Origin: Saccoglossus kowalevskii | Taxonomy: Eukaryota; Hemichordata; Enteropneusta; Harrimaniidae | Assembly (NCBI RefSeq): GCF_000003605.2 | Contig: NW_003157235.1 | Span: 11,332-61,477, forward strand | Direction of reading: 5' to 3' | DNA length: 50,146 bases | Part shown: positions 12,801-24,467 of the stretch, in pieces | How the letters are laid out: every line of letters begins with the position of its first letter | How positions within the stretch are numbered: position 1 is the first letter of the stretch | Made by a program: the position numbers and the translations under genes | The notes under the pieces: model-generated | Database searches by the model: none | The model's input: only the letters and a program-made list of their open reading frames with translations | Told to the model about the DNA's origin: nothing

Positions 12801-13453
12801 CTGGCTTACTAAACATTAGGGTCACTGAACATTGCTAATGGGGAAGAGGGTCTACAGCTGCTTAAAGTATATACCGTGCATATTAGGACGTACAGTGATG
12901 AGCAACATTATTGGATTCAGTATGCCCACTTTAATCAGGCTGTCTGACAATATACGGTTCATTCAAACTAGGAATTAGAGTGGATTTTAGTATATTGACA
13001 TAGAATCACATGCATGTTGCTTTCCTATGATGTCTGTTAAAGCCATCGCCAACAGCAAAAATGTCGAACAAACTTAATAACTGCGTTCTGTTTGCACTAG
13101 GTAACAGGATAAAACTGTTTTCACTAATCAGACAGTACTACAAAGACCCGCTGTATCACTTTATTGGAGCTGCTGACATAGAGAATATCTTCAAACGTAG
13201 AGTTCCGAACATCCGATACAAGGTTACAAAGTGCGAATTTCGGATTGACGTCAGTGAAAGCTTTGATGAAGAATCTCAAGCAGGTTGCCGTATGATTGAT
13301 TTCATAACTACGGTTCGTAAGTTTAATGAAACATGTACACCTAAAATAAAGAAAACCATACTAGAGTATCTGCGAAATGAGTGTTGTGAAAAAGAGGGGA
13401 ATAAGTTAATTTCTAGCACAGGTGTAACAGCTTCATTTTTTTTCAAAGATTAA
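9873..13453 (+). pseudogene. HNMT-like methyltransferase, copy A (broken)
   Basis: Three exon blocks correspond to the intact copy B: 9873-10056, 10475-10791 and 13101-13453. They have the same phases and the same GC-AG first intron (GC at 10057) and GT-AG second intron. Two lesions break it. Codon 51 is TAA (10023-10025) where copy B has GAC. One G is missing near 10662 in exon 2 (317 nt against 318 in B), which shifts the frame. Exon 3 is open over all 353 nt and keeps the stop position. The SAM-binding glycine motif is still readable in exon 1 but lies downstream of the stop. Any product would be a 50-residue fragment. Because damage is limited to two events, decay looks fairly recent. A sequencing error at one site is possible, but two independent errors are less likely. 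Confidence 0.85.
11560..12700 (-). mobile_element. Relic of a repeat-encoded protein in intron 2 of copy A
   Basis: On the minus strand, broken frames carry a segment with the motif GK(H/Y)YNR followed by RTSLDGLER (about 11870-11960). The same broken frame is shared with intron 2 of copy B (26560-27640), where the counterpart reads NGKHYN ... RTSLDVPKR. I recognise this as a conserved stretch of a protein often found in invertebrate repeats, but I cannot name the family. Stops and shifts make it non-functional. Confidence 0.4.
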
Positions 13454-13530
13454 ATTCATTGGGAGTTTCACAAATAATCTATATTCCAGTTGATCAGTTG
13501 AAAGTAACCTAAGATAATCAAATCCCTTGG

Positions 13531-13536
13531 AATAAA
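13531..13536 (+). terminator. Poly(A) signal AATAAA of copy A
   Basis: It lies 78 bp after the exon 3 stop. The corresponding site in copy C is also AATAAA (32177-32182), whereas copy B has TATAAA (28615-28620). Confidence 0.5.
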
Positions 13537-14100
13537 TAAGTCATTCAAATAATGTCTTGTTAAACTTTTCTTATGTTTTTCTAATAATCGACATCTATCC
13601 ACACAATGTAAAATAGTGTTATTTTTGATAGAGATGCATGATGAAGTCAATTAGCGATGTAATAAATCGTGAATTAGAGGGGGATACTATTTATACTATA
13701 CATACAATTAGACCGGCAATCTGGATTTGTGACAAAGAAATGAGGGAAAATATGTGATATTGCTATAAGTGGTTGTCATCTTTTAATATTGATATTTATG
13801 TAATTTTAATTCAGAATTTTGTTGGTATAGACATGTGAATTTGCAGTTTAGGTTGAAATCTAATTCAATGATAAAAATAAAGCTCTTAGCAATAAATACA
13901 AAATGTTGTCTACCCAGTGTTACAATTGTTGTAATGTACATGTTCACCACTGATATGAATTTCTCGACAAGTAAGTGTCACATATGAATTCAAAAGTCAC
14001 ATTTGTGTTCACCCATGACAGTGTATATTTTTGATACATTAAACAAAACGTCATTTTCGATATGTAGTACTTTACGTTTATTGTAAATCATTAATAAATA

Positions 14101-16701
14101 AAGGTCAGTATCAAGTCAATTGTCCGACGTATCAAATTGTCCCTGTATTTAATTCACTATGATGTGCTGAAATTGTTTGCTAATTGATCCTATCTGAACC
14201 TAATCATAATCAGCATGTACATTACTTACAAGTGTATACCACCACTCCGAGGCTCAGCACTTACCTACAAATAAGTAAGATATTATCAACTTACAATAAA
14301 AAACAAACATAATCGTCTCCCATCTAGTATATGTATATCTAAAAGGCTGATGTAGAAAATGTGAACAAACTTCTGATGCAACTAGATGTGAAAAAAGATG
14401 AATCTTTCATTGATCTACAACAAGACACTTGTAAATCAGTTCTCCGTTTTGATAGACTGTTAGCAACAGTGTCATGAACGATGAGAGTAAAATGTAGTAA
14501 GAGAATGCATAATAGTAATCACATAGTATTTGTTATTTTGGTGTTATGCAACACTTGTGCTAACCGCCACCAATGTTGTTTTTTGTATCGTGTTCCATGG
14601 AGCTTGTATACTGACTCCGTTTTAGTCATGATATGAAGAAAATATGTTAGTGGTTTACACGTTAGGTTATTCAATTGTTGCCATGTATTCCTAAATGCGT
14701 TTTCAGCTTGCTGTAATATGGATTTTTTAAAACATTTACCAATATTTTATATAACACTAATTCATGAAATGAATGATTAATTCACCATCTGCCATACACA
14801 GCACAGTTTCGGCTTCAACTTTCTTGTCGACAAATCGTTGGAACAAAGTTGTTAATCCAAGGCGTTCAAGAATTGTTCTATTATGAATGGCAGCTAAATG
14901 AAAAGGGAAGTACGCCCTCTATGACATACGACTATAATAAACTACCGTTTATACGTAATATAATACTCTATACGCATGTAAACATAACATACGCCCTCAA
15001 TATATTAGAAAGTGTAGCGCGTACACTATTGCATGCAGTGTAAATGTACTGTATTTAACTTTTCAAAGCATACCCTGATTTTGATTTAAAAACAGTTATT
15101 TAAAACTTAGTGGTCTTTTTATTAGTGTTTTCATTGAAAAGTGTTTATACAATGCTCTTTGAAACATTCACACATTCTATTATTTCTGTACCAGTGACGA
15201 CAGTGAAAGCAAACGAAGCCACTTACTTAGGATAGACCTGAATAATTAACCCTTAAAATGTCATTGAAAACAAATGAACGTCAAAAAGTTAAATAGTTTT
15301 AAAGTTGAAATGAAACTGAGATAATCACCATTTTGTAAAAAAAAATTATAAAACGAATCATTCGCTACATATGTGTAACTTATAGAAATACCCGGAATTG
15401 AGGCACACACAACTACATATTTGCTGCTTTGAGCCATAAATAGATCCGCTATTTTCCAAGGTGTCAACAAAGGGGCGGTCTTTATGTAAATTCAGGAGAT
15501 GACAGCTGACCGTGTCAAACTCCTTTGTCGGCGATTGAGGTTTGTAATATCTGGCTCTGACCTGTGGGTCATTCACGGCGCGTGGTGAAGTTGGAATTTC
15601 CTGTTACTAGTAATTGCTGTTAATCGTTCTGCTTGTTTGTTCCATGTGTCTTAAAGTTTGCTTTATATATTTTTTTTTTCCAATTCAAAATTGCTATAGC
15701 TAAAAGGTAAAATAACTTCCGATTTGGGGTTACGATTATTGCTTTCTGAGCACGGTTCATAGCCCTATGTCCAGACGGTATTTTTATTTTACTCGTTGGT
15801 GTATGACCAATCCTCGACTGACAGTATGAAACAAACAAAAAGACGTCAAAATAAAAATCAAAAGGCAGAAATCAATTGACACCCGCAATAGAGCTACGAA
15901 ACCGCAGCTACGGCAAGACGCGTGCAGCCGAAATCACGTATCATATTTATTCTAAATAAATTACAAGTAAGACCAATAATGCGTGTTGCCCACGCAAGTA
16001 GCTATGGGCCTACAGCTAGTGAGCTCTGTTCATGATAACAATGAGAACGTTCACAAAGAAAGAAATACAAAAGTCGAAAGAAGTACAGTACACAATACCG
16101 GAGGAAAATATGTTTTCTGGCGGAGGGATCCATGATTGACAAAATCGAAACGCCACCGGCTACATCGAATAATCATTCATGCAATAAGTCATTGACTGAT
16201 TTGTTATTTATTATATATGGTAATTTATCGTTGTTCATATATAACGAGATCGGCAAACTATTATAACATTTCAGCTAAGTTCGCCATACTGTGATCTCCG
16301 GCATGGTAAAATAGTTTTATGTATAAATAAAATGTGTTGAATTCACTATATATTACTGTACACGAGAGTGCCTGAAAGTGCTGTTTACAGTTTAGTGTAT
16401 GTGTGAAAAACTGCATCTTCCTTGCCATGTTGCTGGTTTTGCGACAGGAAGTTGAAGGCTTGTTTTCTGGTCGGTTGAGGTGTCGATCTTCTATCCAATA
16501 AACACACGTTTTCACTCATTGTAAGGACCAGCAATTGTAGAACATTTGCATTTTTCCGCAAACCACGATGACTCGCCCCAAAACTGGTACTGAAAGTCAT
16601 CGATAAGTTTGAAAAAGCGGGGTAAGATTCCACATTTTATGGGATTATTAACTATATTACTCACCAAACAAAAATGAAATGTACCGTAATTACGTCTAAT
16701 A

Positions 16702-16735
<34 letters not shown>

Positions 16736-17042
16736 ATTAATATTATTTATTACCATGCTAATCCAAATTTGGTTGCTTGAACAATTTCGCCGGCGTCCCC
16801 TATTTTTGCAATTTAAAAAAAATGAATGCCAGGCTAGTTAGTTTATTTTAAAAAGCTGATGAACGTCTGGCAAGAAAAAATTGAGGCCGAACGTGTGTAG
16901 GATCTAACATAGATCGTATTTCGCCCACTTTGTCTTTGTTTGCTACCATTATGATTTTTTTAGAATAAATAATAGCTTATAGTAAAAAAAATGTAACCCT
17001 TCAAGTTAATCAAAATAAATACATGTAAATAAATAAATAGAT
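14101..17042. other. Spacer between unit A and the Mutator-like relic
   Basis: No gene is recognised. The stretch holds a TTA microsatellite (16702-16753) and a paired half-site TGACCT-GT-GGGTCA at 15558-15571. It also contains CpG-bearing patches around 15870-15930 and 16090-16160. Several minus-strand open frames of 60-84 codons (15261-15838 and 16261-16633) overlap one another in different frames and resemble no family. Confidence 0.5.
16702..16753. repeat. (TTA)n microsatellite
   Basis: About ten perfect ATT/TTA units followed by imperfect TTAATATTAA variants. Confidence 0.9.
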
Positions 17043-18045
17043 TGTATTTGTCATCTTTGTTTGGGTTTTCTCAACCTTCGTCGCTTGTTTGTTTTTCGCT
17101 GAGCTTTCACCTATTTGGTGGACTTGTATTCTGAATCCCTTACTCCGATGACATCCAAATTTGTCGATGCTAACAGGCTCAGTGCATTAACATGTAGCTC
17201 TGCAGCCATGTTTGCAGCCATGGTTAAAAATAAAAACATTCACATTATTCCCAAGGGATATCTCATTTGATCCATGGCTTTGGTCTTTTGGCAGCATGCC
17301 CCACATCACATAGTGGAGACTTTCATTCTGGTTTTGTGAGACCATGCTTGACTCCCTCCAGCACCTTTTCGTCTTTCAACTTGCTTTTCACATGCTGAAC
17401 TACATTGGCGATTGCTGGTGCTTTGGGCGTCTGTAATGGCATGTATGTACACTTGCAACAACTGCATCCTTCCCCGTGGGGCAGTTTCCATGATTTGGTT
17501 ATTCACTTGAGCTAGAATAATGGTTCAAAATAGCTTGTGTTTGTTTACTCATGGCTGCCACATTCCCTGAATACAAAGAAAATGTGATACTAATTAACGT
17601 GTGCATATTTGTTGCCAGCATGACAACATGGAAATTGCAAAACTTGATGTAGTGACATGAATTATATAACAGAAAACTTGGGACTGATTTTGTCAACCAA
17701 AACGGTGTTGTTTATCTAAACTAAACTTTTTCCTCCAGAAAACGTATCTTAGGTAGCAATTTCTTTGATAGGAAATGCTGAAAATGTTATTTTGATTTGA
17801 CATAACACAGTTAAACATAATGCTGAATATAAAAAATGCCAGTCTAACTAGTTTTCAAGAAAACAGTGTTTAAATCTATGTGAAATATTATGTTACCTGC
17901 CAAACAACAGCACTAATAAGTTACCATTATTTTGCCTTATTGCAGCACCATGGAAAGTCTGGAACGCATTGTCAACCTTGATCGGCCTGTCAAACTTGTT
18001 TTTCATCATCCAACTTTTTACCTAATTTTAAAGTAAGGAAAAACT

Positions 18046-18121
<76 letters not shown>

Positions 18122-19620
18122 GGTCAAAAACATATTTCTTTGACATGCAGCTATGAATAATATGACTGTTTAATTCGTCATGTACACATATTCCCATTAA
18201 GTGCGTAAACAGAAGTTTTTTTTGCTTGTATGCTAAAAATAAAAACCATGGAACATTTGCCCAAGACTTTTAACTCTGTTTGCTAGCCGATTCAATAATC
18301 CTTTTATATACATGCACATTATATACAATGAAATAAAATGCAGGAAACTGGCCATTTACAGAAAAATAGTGTGAATACCTGAAATTGTGTTTTTTATTTA
18401 GATTGTTCAAATAGTATGTAAGCGCCAGCAGCCTCCATACTTTTCAAGGAACCGTCATGATTCATAGTACAACATGGTGCATGCTGTAAATAACACTTTA
18501 CATACTTCATGCCTTCATGTTTATATTTCCACTTACTGCGCTGGACACAACTGTTTGACATGATGTGTCGGTCTAACATTTTGCCTGAAAAAAAGAAGCT
18601 GGAATTATAATGTACACTCATCATTCGAAAGTCAAAATTTCTGAACATGTCAAATTATAATTTGTATTGTAAATATTATTCTCCACGTGTTAGTGCTAAT
18701 TCACAACGTATATATATCACAACTGCCAATACCTTTTTATGCTGAAACCATTTTTTTACTGCCACGCTGAAACGTATATTTAAAGTGGACACAGGAAATT
18801 AAACATTCGATTAATTGACAATGGTATTACTCACCCGTGACGACGGAAATGACACTGACGAAACCTCTTGATATCCAAGAACCATCAACTGACACAACAA
18901 TGTTGACCGTCTCGTCCAAAGTGGCAATTTTGCCGTTTTTTAACTTCAGATCTCGCACTTCTTTAGCAGCTGCGTTGAATTCATTCAAAAAAATATCTTG
19001 TTGGCAAGGACTTCACAGTGTTCCTTATAAGGGTGATCCGAAACAGGTGGCGGAAGTCTGACATAACTAGTATATAATTATATTAAAGCTCTACGGCCTC
19101 TGCCAACTGCCCATATTCCCAATAAAATCTGTTGACTTCAAAGTGTTTATCAATTTTGGTCGAAGATGTTAACTCCGCAGCTTGGTCACATTCATGGTTA
19201 GAACAGATGAATGCGAATTGACTGTCCCATCCTTGCCGAGATCGTTCACAAAACGTCAAAGTTCTCACTTTACATAGTGCGCATACCACAACCTGCTGTA
19301 AACATTTGTTCAGGGGATGGACGCCTATCACTCGAATAATTTCTTAACTTGTTTCTGTGGGTGGATCTATGTCTGCAGACACCAGTTTACTGGCCGATGC
19401 GGACGATGGTTGCGTGTTTTCTTCAGTTGAAGCATTGCGTTCCTATTCGGACTTGAGAAAATATATCGGACATACTACTTCCAGAGTCCGGTGTTTTACT
19501 GTAACCTGTTGCTTGTTGTTGGATCTCACCCGGATGATTGTTTTTCAGCCACAACTTTCTTTCTTGCGGCATCGGATTGGAAACTTTCCTCTTCGTCGAA
19601 CCCTTCCTTTTTTTTTATTC
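17043..19620 (-). pseudogene. Mutator-like (MULE) transposase relic with recognisable introns
   Basis: Read right to left, the blocks follow the order of animal Mutator-like transposases. First is a basic, low-complexity N-terminus (about 19540-19615). Next is a zinc-ribbon-like block with CALC and CSNHEC, then FEVNR (19083-19330). Then comes the catalytic-region strand VSVDGSWISRGF (about 18860-18895). The block GKMLD ... HAPCC ... HDGS ... MEAAGA follows (18400-18584). Further blocks are TFHGAAIRQNN (17925-18000), ILNHYSSS ... NHGNCPTGKD (17440-17566), QNQNESLHYVMW (about 17320-17370) and a basic C-terminal tail (17043-17230). Introns at 18585-18834 and 17567-17924 have good donors and acceptors and rejoin in frame (phase 1 each). 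Several frameshifts and stops break the frame, for example near 18990, 17495, 17340 and 17113. It is non-functional. Some exons between 18010 and 18400 could not be found. Confidence 0.85.
18049..18119. repeat. (AT)n microsatellite
   Basis: About 35 uninterrupted AT dinucleotides, inside the Mutator-like relic between its recognisable exon blocks. Confidence 0.98.
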
Positions 19621-19678
19621 CACAAGCCATTGTCAAAAAAACGTATGTTTTTAAATAATAACACATGCTTGTGAGAGT

Positions 19679-19815
19679 AATATCACGATTTGTTGCCTAC
19701 CCAAGGGATGGTTGTTATGACCATAATATTGATGATGCCAGAGCCGAGCGCGAGGGCATCATCTATATTATGGTCATGACCAACAGCCCGAGGGCAGACA
19801 ACAAATCGTGATATT
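19679..19815. repeat. Foldback (hairpin) with 61-bp arms
   Basis: The left arm is 19679-19739 and the right arm is 19755-19815, with a 15-nt loop. The arms pair at 52 of 61 positions by my count, starting AATATCACGATTTGTTG and ending GATGATGCC. It lies about 60 bp upstream of the Mutator-like relic's N-terminal block, so it may belong to that element or be a separate foldback MITE. No target duplication was identified. Confidence 0.9.
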
Positions 19816-20904
19816 GCCCGAATAACGATGTGTTATTTATTTTATCAGATCGAGCAGACATCTATCATGACAATCACAGCTACCATACATCACTCACACC
19901 CACTCTCCCACAAAATAACAACACTTATATTTGAAGTATGCAATATTTTATTTTATCTAATATAGCAAATTTCAGATTACTCAATAACATACATACATTG
20001 TTTGCTGGAGAAAAAAACGAAATACGAATATTCTTTTTAGTAACCGTGTTTCAGCAATGTGAATTAGTCATATTATCGAGAATAACTTTTTTGAAATGTT
20101 ATTTGATCATGCCGTGGAAGTGACTGAAATCACTTTCTCACTAAAGTATCACACTTATTCTCAAGCCACACAGTTTTAGAGCATTTTTGGCTAGCATTAG
20201 CGTGGAACGCGTACAAATGCTCACAGCGTAGAACGCTCTGCAGCGACTCCGGCTGCAACGTTTCAGTGGCGTTGTTTTGCTTCATATAAAAAATACCCTA
20301 CACATCAAAACAGAGTATCTTACTTAATATCCATTCTGACACGTTCACTGTCTATTTCGGATGACTAAAGTTCCTTCAAAACCACGAAAGCAATCCCGAA
20401 AACAACAGCGGCCGGGGCAGCACCAGTGTTTGCGAACGACAATTTGTTACATCCATGTGATAATATCCAATTAGCGGGCAATATACCATGTAAGATCAAT
20501 TTTTATTCAATGTCATGTGATCGAGTCTCAACCAATCACATCATCCGTAACAAAAGTGAGATGTGATAATAATAAAAATCGTACGTTGGATTGCGCAGGC
20601 GCAGAAAGCAACAAAATGACGTAAGTAACGCTGTATGCAAATTAACCCTTTAAAAACAATAACATTTGTTTTATTTGAATAACTTGTAGTAGAACTTTTA
20701 AATTTTGCAGAACAAAGACGATTATAGGTAGATTTGAAAAAAAATATTAAAAAAACGGAAAAGTGCACATGTTGGTATTTCTGTGCTTTATTTTCTATTG
20801 TATTTCTGTATTGTTAGTGGCTCATTTTAAATTCACTTTTGTACATTATGCCTGCCAAAGAAAAAGGTGAAGTTGCAATGAAAAACAGACAGAGATAGAG
20901 ATTT
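19816..20904. other. Spacer between the foldback and unit B
   Basis: No gene is recognised. A moderately GC-rich patch (20200-20480) carries several CpGs and may be the outer end of the Mutator-like element, but no inverted terminal repeat could be matched to the other side. Confidence 0.45.
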
Positions 20905-22222
20905 TATGAAGCTGTAGTTTGAAATAAAATTTGTATTCTGACGCACAGCAGCTGCACAGTTGGGGAGTGGTGTCATTTGCGTGATGTTTGGATTGCAGTT
21001 GAAAACTCTGATATATCTCGATGGCCTGAGAAACACGTGACCCAAACGGAGGCTGAATAAGTTCTGTGAAGAAGTAAAATATTTAGGATATTGGGGCTAC
21101 CCTCCTGCAAATTGCCAAGACACTTATATCACTTCATGAACTAACAGACAAGAACAGATGTTCGATTAAGATGACATCATCTCAGACACTTTTATGGGGC
21201 GAACAATCTTGATATGTCCAGGAATGGACTACAGTGGCAGTTATATTTTAACTACATCACCTTATGTTGATTGTTGATACATTTTAAATCCCCTGACAGT
21301 ATCTGGTGACCACCGGTGGGTACATTGTCACTGTTTTACACACCCACCACACATAATTAAAACTTGCATTATTATAAGATTAAGTTTTGACCATATTATG
21401 ACATTTCGTTTTTATCATTCACTAGAACCTCATAAAAGCATGCCAGAGAAAGGGAGATCCACCTGTGCAGAATACATCACCCAACCAAGATTACATGTCG
21501 GAAGTCTTGGAAATTTCCAAGATAAATGAACCTGACTTTAAATAGGACAAAAGTGACTAAAGACAGAGGACGCCTGGCAGGATGCCACATGCAACACAGA
21601 TTTTCCAACCTGTTCTCGCCGAGTTGTATGTCTCTATAGTACAAGAGCTAACAGCATTAGTCATTGTGAGCTCATAAACTAGTGTTCTCTATCTTAGTGT
21701 CATTCATGACTTGTTAAGTTTAGATCACCACCAGCACATACTAATTTAACATTTTTATTAATTTGCATTCTGCCATCACATCTAGGGAAATACGTTTGCA
21801 CATATAACTATGTATGTTAAATAAATCATTCTTTTCGAGTAGTGATGTGTCGCATTAGACTATGGATAGCTTTTTTTTTATCAGTTTGATCTTTTTTATA
21901 TGAACAGCAGAAGTTAATATCTATACCACTGGGTTTTTGAAACAAATTTTGAATGTCTTAGAATCTATTCCAAATGCCGGGACACCCGGGAAAATAAAGC
22001 AAAACAATTTATTGTGCCATACAATTAAAATACTGCTTTTTCACAGTGACAATGATCGGTATACATCGGTAGTGTTTATGGTCAGTGTTTTTAGTGCGCA
22101 TTTCTAATATCTAGTTTTCCGGCATGTCACACTGGTTCACATGCTGTCAGTAGCAGCAATAACCGTTCTATAAATAACGATCACGATCACATGAATATTC
22201 ATAGGATACGTCGGTTTGCATT

Positions 22223-22329
22223 TATAATGAGCATATATTCCCATATAAAGGGCATCTCAGTCTGTTCCTGACCATCACCATCATCGTAACCACCGCAGCG
22301 CTAATATATATAGCTGTTTAACGTAATAT
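22223..22329 (+). promoter_or_regulatory. Candidate promoter and non-coding first exon, copy B
   Basis: It has the same block as in copy A: TTTATAATGA (from 22221), an initiator-like TCAGTCTGTTCCTGACC (22257 on) and a donor AT|GTAAGT after 22329. A TATAAAG at 22244-22250 lies too close to the initiator for standard spacing. The likely partner is the weaker acceptor TTCCAAG at 24457, just before the ATG. A TATAAAA at 24248 is an alternative start region. Confidence 0.35.
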
Positions 22330-24467
22330 GTAAGTTATAATATAATATTTCTATATTGGAATTATCGAATATATATTCACTGTGTTAATAGGGCGATATA
22401 TCTGTCAATAGTCCCCCAACGTTTATATCAAGCTGATAATACAATGAGATTAGAGATATTGGACACAACAAATATTCTCATTCGGAGTGTTTATGGTATC
22501 ATCATGAACTTCAAATACTTCAGATAGTTTATTATATATAAACAATTATACTAATTTTGTGTATTGCATGTTACACAAGAAAACAATAGTACAACAAGAC
22601 CTTGAATTTAGGCCATTATAATTCATAATGCAGGGATATTGGAGTATATATAAAGCCTTATGTGTGTGTATGTTTTGCTATAGGGTTTAATGTTTTCATA
22701 TTGTAATACTATATGGTGGTACATGTCAAACAATACAGCCAACACATGACACATTTACAATACTCGAAAATTGCTGTTGGGTTTTGTGAGTTTTTATTTT
22801 AGTATTGTAGAATTAAACGATGGTACATGGACTATTTTTACCTAATTCATTATAATCTATGCTACCTGCGCACCAAGACAAAATAAATCCCGGTTTAATG
22901 TTTAATGTTTATGGTCTGTGCACAATAATTGCCCCCACAACGTTGTCCTACAGAGTATGTTGGTCGTATTAATACTGTATGTTAGTTGTATTAGTTCAAT
23001 CAACACAACCGTATCAAACAACAAGATATAACATACAAATAGAATATTCTGTGCTCCGAATTAGGAGTACGTATAGTGATGTCTTTTTATAGAGGCTGTT
23101 CGAAGACACATTGCATGCTATTACCTCGTTGGTACACTATTGTTTTTATCATTTTGGTAATTGTTTGTACGTGCTACGAATTTTGAAAGTCATTATAAAA
23201 TGTAATGTTTTTTTTTTCACTGAGCAGAGGATAGCAACTTCACGGGAAATAAGAATTAAGCATTTTCAGCTTCATAATCCCTCTACATAAAGCAAAACAA
23301 ACATCAGAGTCCAACAACAATAATCTACGATTTAAAAAATATTTAGTTTGTATTTTAGCAATTTGGCAACAATTTAAAAATATGCATGTGACTACAAATC
23401 CTGGACCAAATATTTTTTTTTATAAATCGTACGTATTAATTATTTGTGTATGTTATTTCGTAACATACCACGACATAAACGTGGCAACTTCATTATATCC
23501 TATAGCTCCAAGTTTATTCTACTGATCTATGATATTGTTACTGGTTGGAATCAACACATTTGGAAACATTGTCAATATTTGCACAAGTATAGAGATTAGG
23601 AAATATAGATAGTTACTGCAAACTCACATTGAAATTGAATGATATTAAATGGACTGACAACGAATTGTCAAATTGCAGGGAATTGGAAGCAAACATAAAT
23701 GTTTACTGTTTGGGTAATGATGTAAATGACATTCTACAATCGCCCGGCTAAGATGCAGTAATTCAGTAGCATCAGCGCATCAGAGTTTATTATTTTGACA
23801 GCAGCATATTGTCACAGTATGAGGCCTGTTGATATTGCGAGAGATACCCACATAATGCGCACTGGACAAGGGGTTCTTTCACTGCTAGTCTGCTAGTCAC
23901 TGCTAGTTAAAAATCTTGGCTTTAATACTTCTCAAAATATTTACAATAAACAAAACACAGAATAATACAACGCCAGTACCAGTTTCAGGTACACCACCAG
24001 GGTTTCCACAGGAGCCAATCAGAATGTGGTCTTGTTTGTAGCTGTCTCCCGATGACTTGCGGGCACTGGAAATAGTCAGTCAGTATATCAGTCAGTATAT
24101 TCTTTGTTATTTAAGTCACAGCCACACCTGGAAGATTCCAACTGTCCTTCCAGAGTATATTCACCTTTATGACAGTTAAAACACGGCAATGCACACCGTT
24201 TCGTCTCAGGATTCCATGCATAACTCTATTTGCAAGGTTTGAGGTGATATAAAACAACATAGAATCATTGGCTTACTATCGCACTGTCCTTAGTTTGAAT
24301 GCCCATCAAACGTTCATTTGAAATAAGAATCAACTGTGATTTGATACATTAAGCTGTTAGTAGTTGTAGTGTCCGATCTATCAGCAGTGGTTACTTCTTT
24401 CCATCTCTTTTGGTTGGTTATATTAAGTGAAATTAATGTTCATTTCTTTCTTCCAAGTGTCGTAGCA

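Larger units (their letters stand above)
6370..14100 (+). repeat. Duplicated unit A of the HNMT-like array
   Basis: Unit A matches unit B (about 20905-29110) in order and orientation over the upstream flank (6370-7450), promoter block (7940-8840), leader region (9440-9872), all three exons and much of intron 2. It matches unit C over the promoter block, exon 3 and a downstream block (13950-14070, against 34375-34500). Boundaries are approximate because the alignment was made by eye. Indels of tens to hundreds of bases separate the copies. Confidence 0.8.

Noticed and set aside
13061-13100. Start of exon 3 at an internal ATG (MSNKLNN...) as a separate small gene; likewise 28172 in copy B
   Set aside because: The acceptor TTTGCACTAG at 13100 and 28211 rejoins exon 2 in frame and matches the family's continuous sequence. 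The ATG is in the intron.
15558-15571. TGACCT-GT-GGGTCA paired half-sites
   Set aside because: The spacing is unusual, no gene or splice signal lies nearby, and a 12-base degenerate match can arise by chance.
19357-19674. 105-codon plus-strand open frame
   Set aside because: It is opposite the N-terminal part of the Mutator-like transposase relic, which explains its composition.
24369-24467. N-terminal extension of the HNMT-like copy B from an upstream ATG
   Set aside because: Copy A shows a splice acceptor in this segment, human HNMT length fits the start at 24468, and the extension is not kept in copy A.
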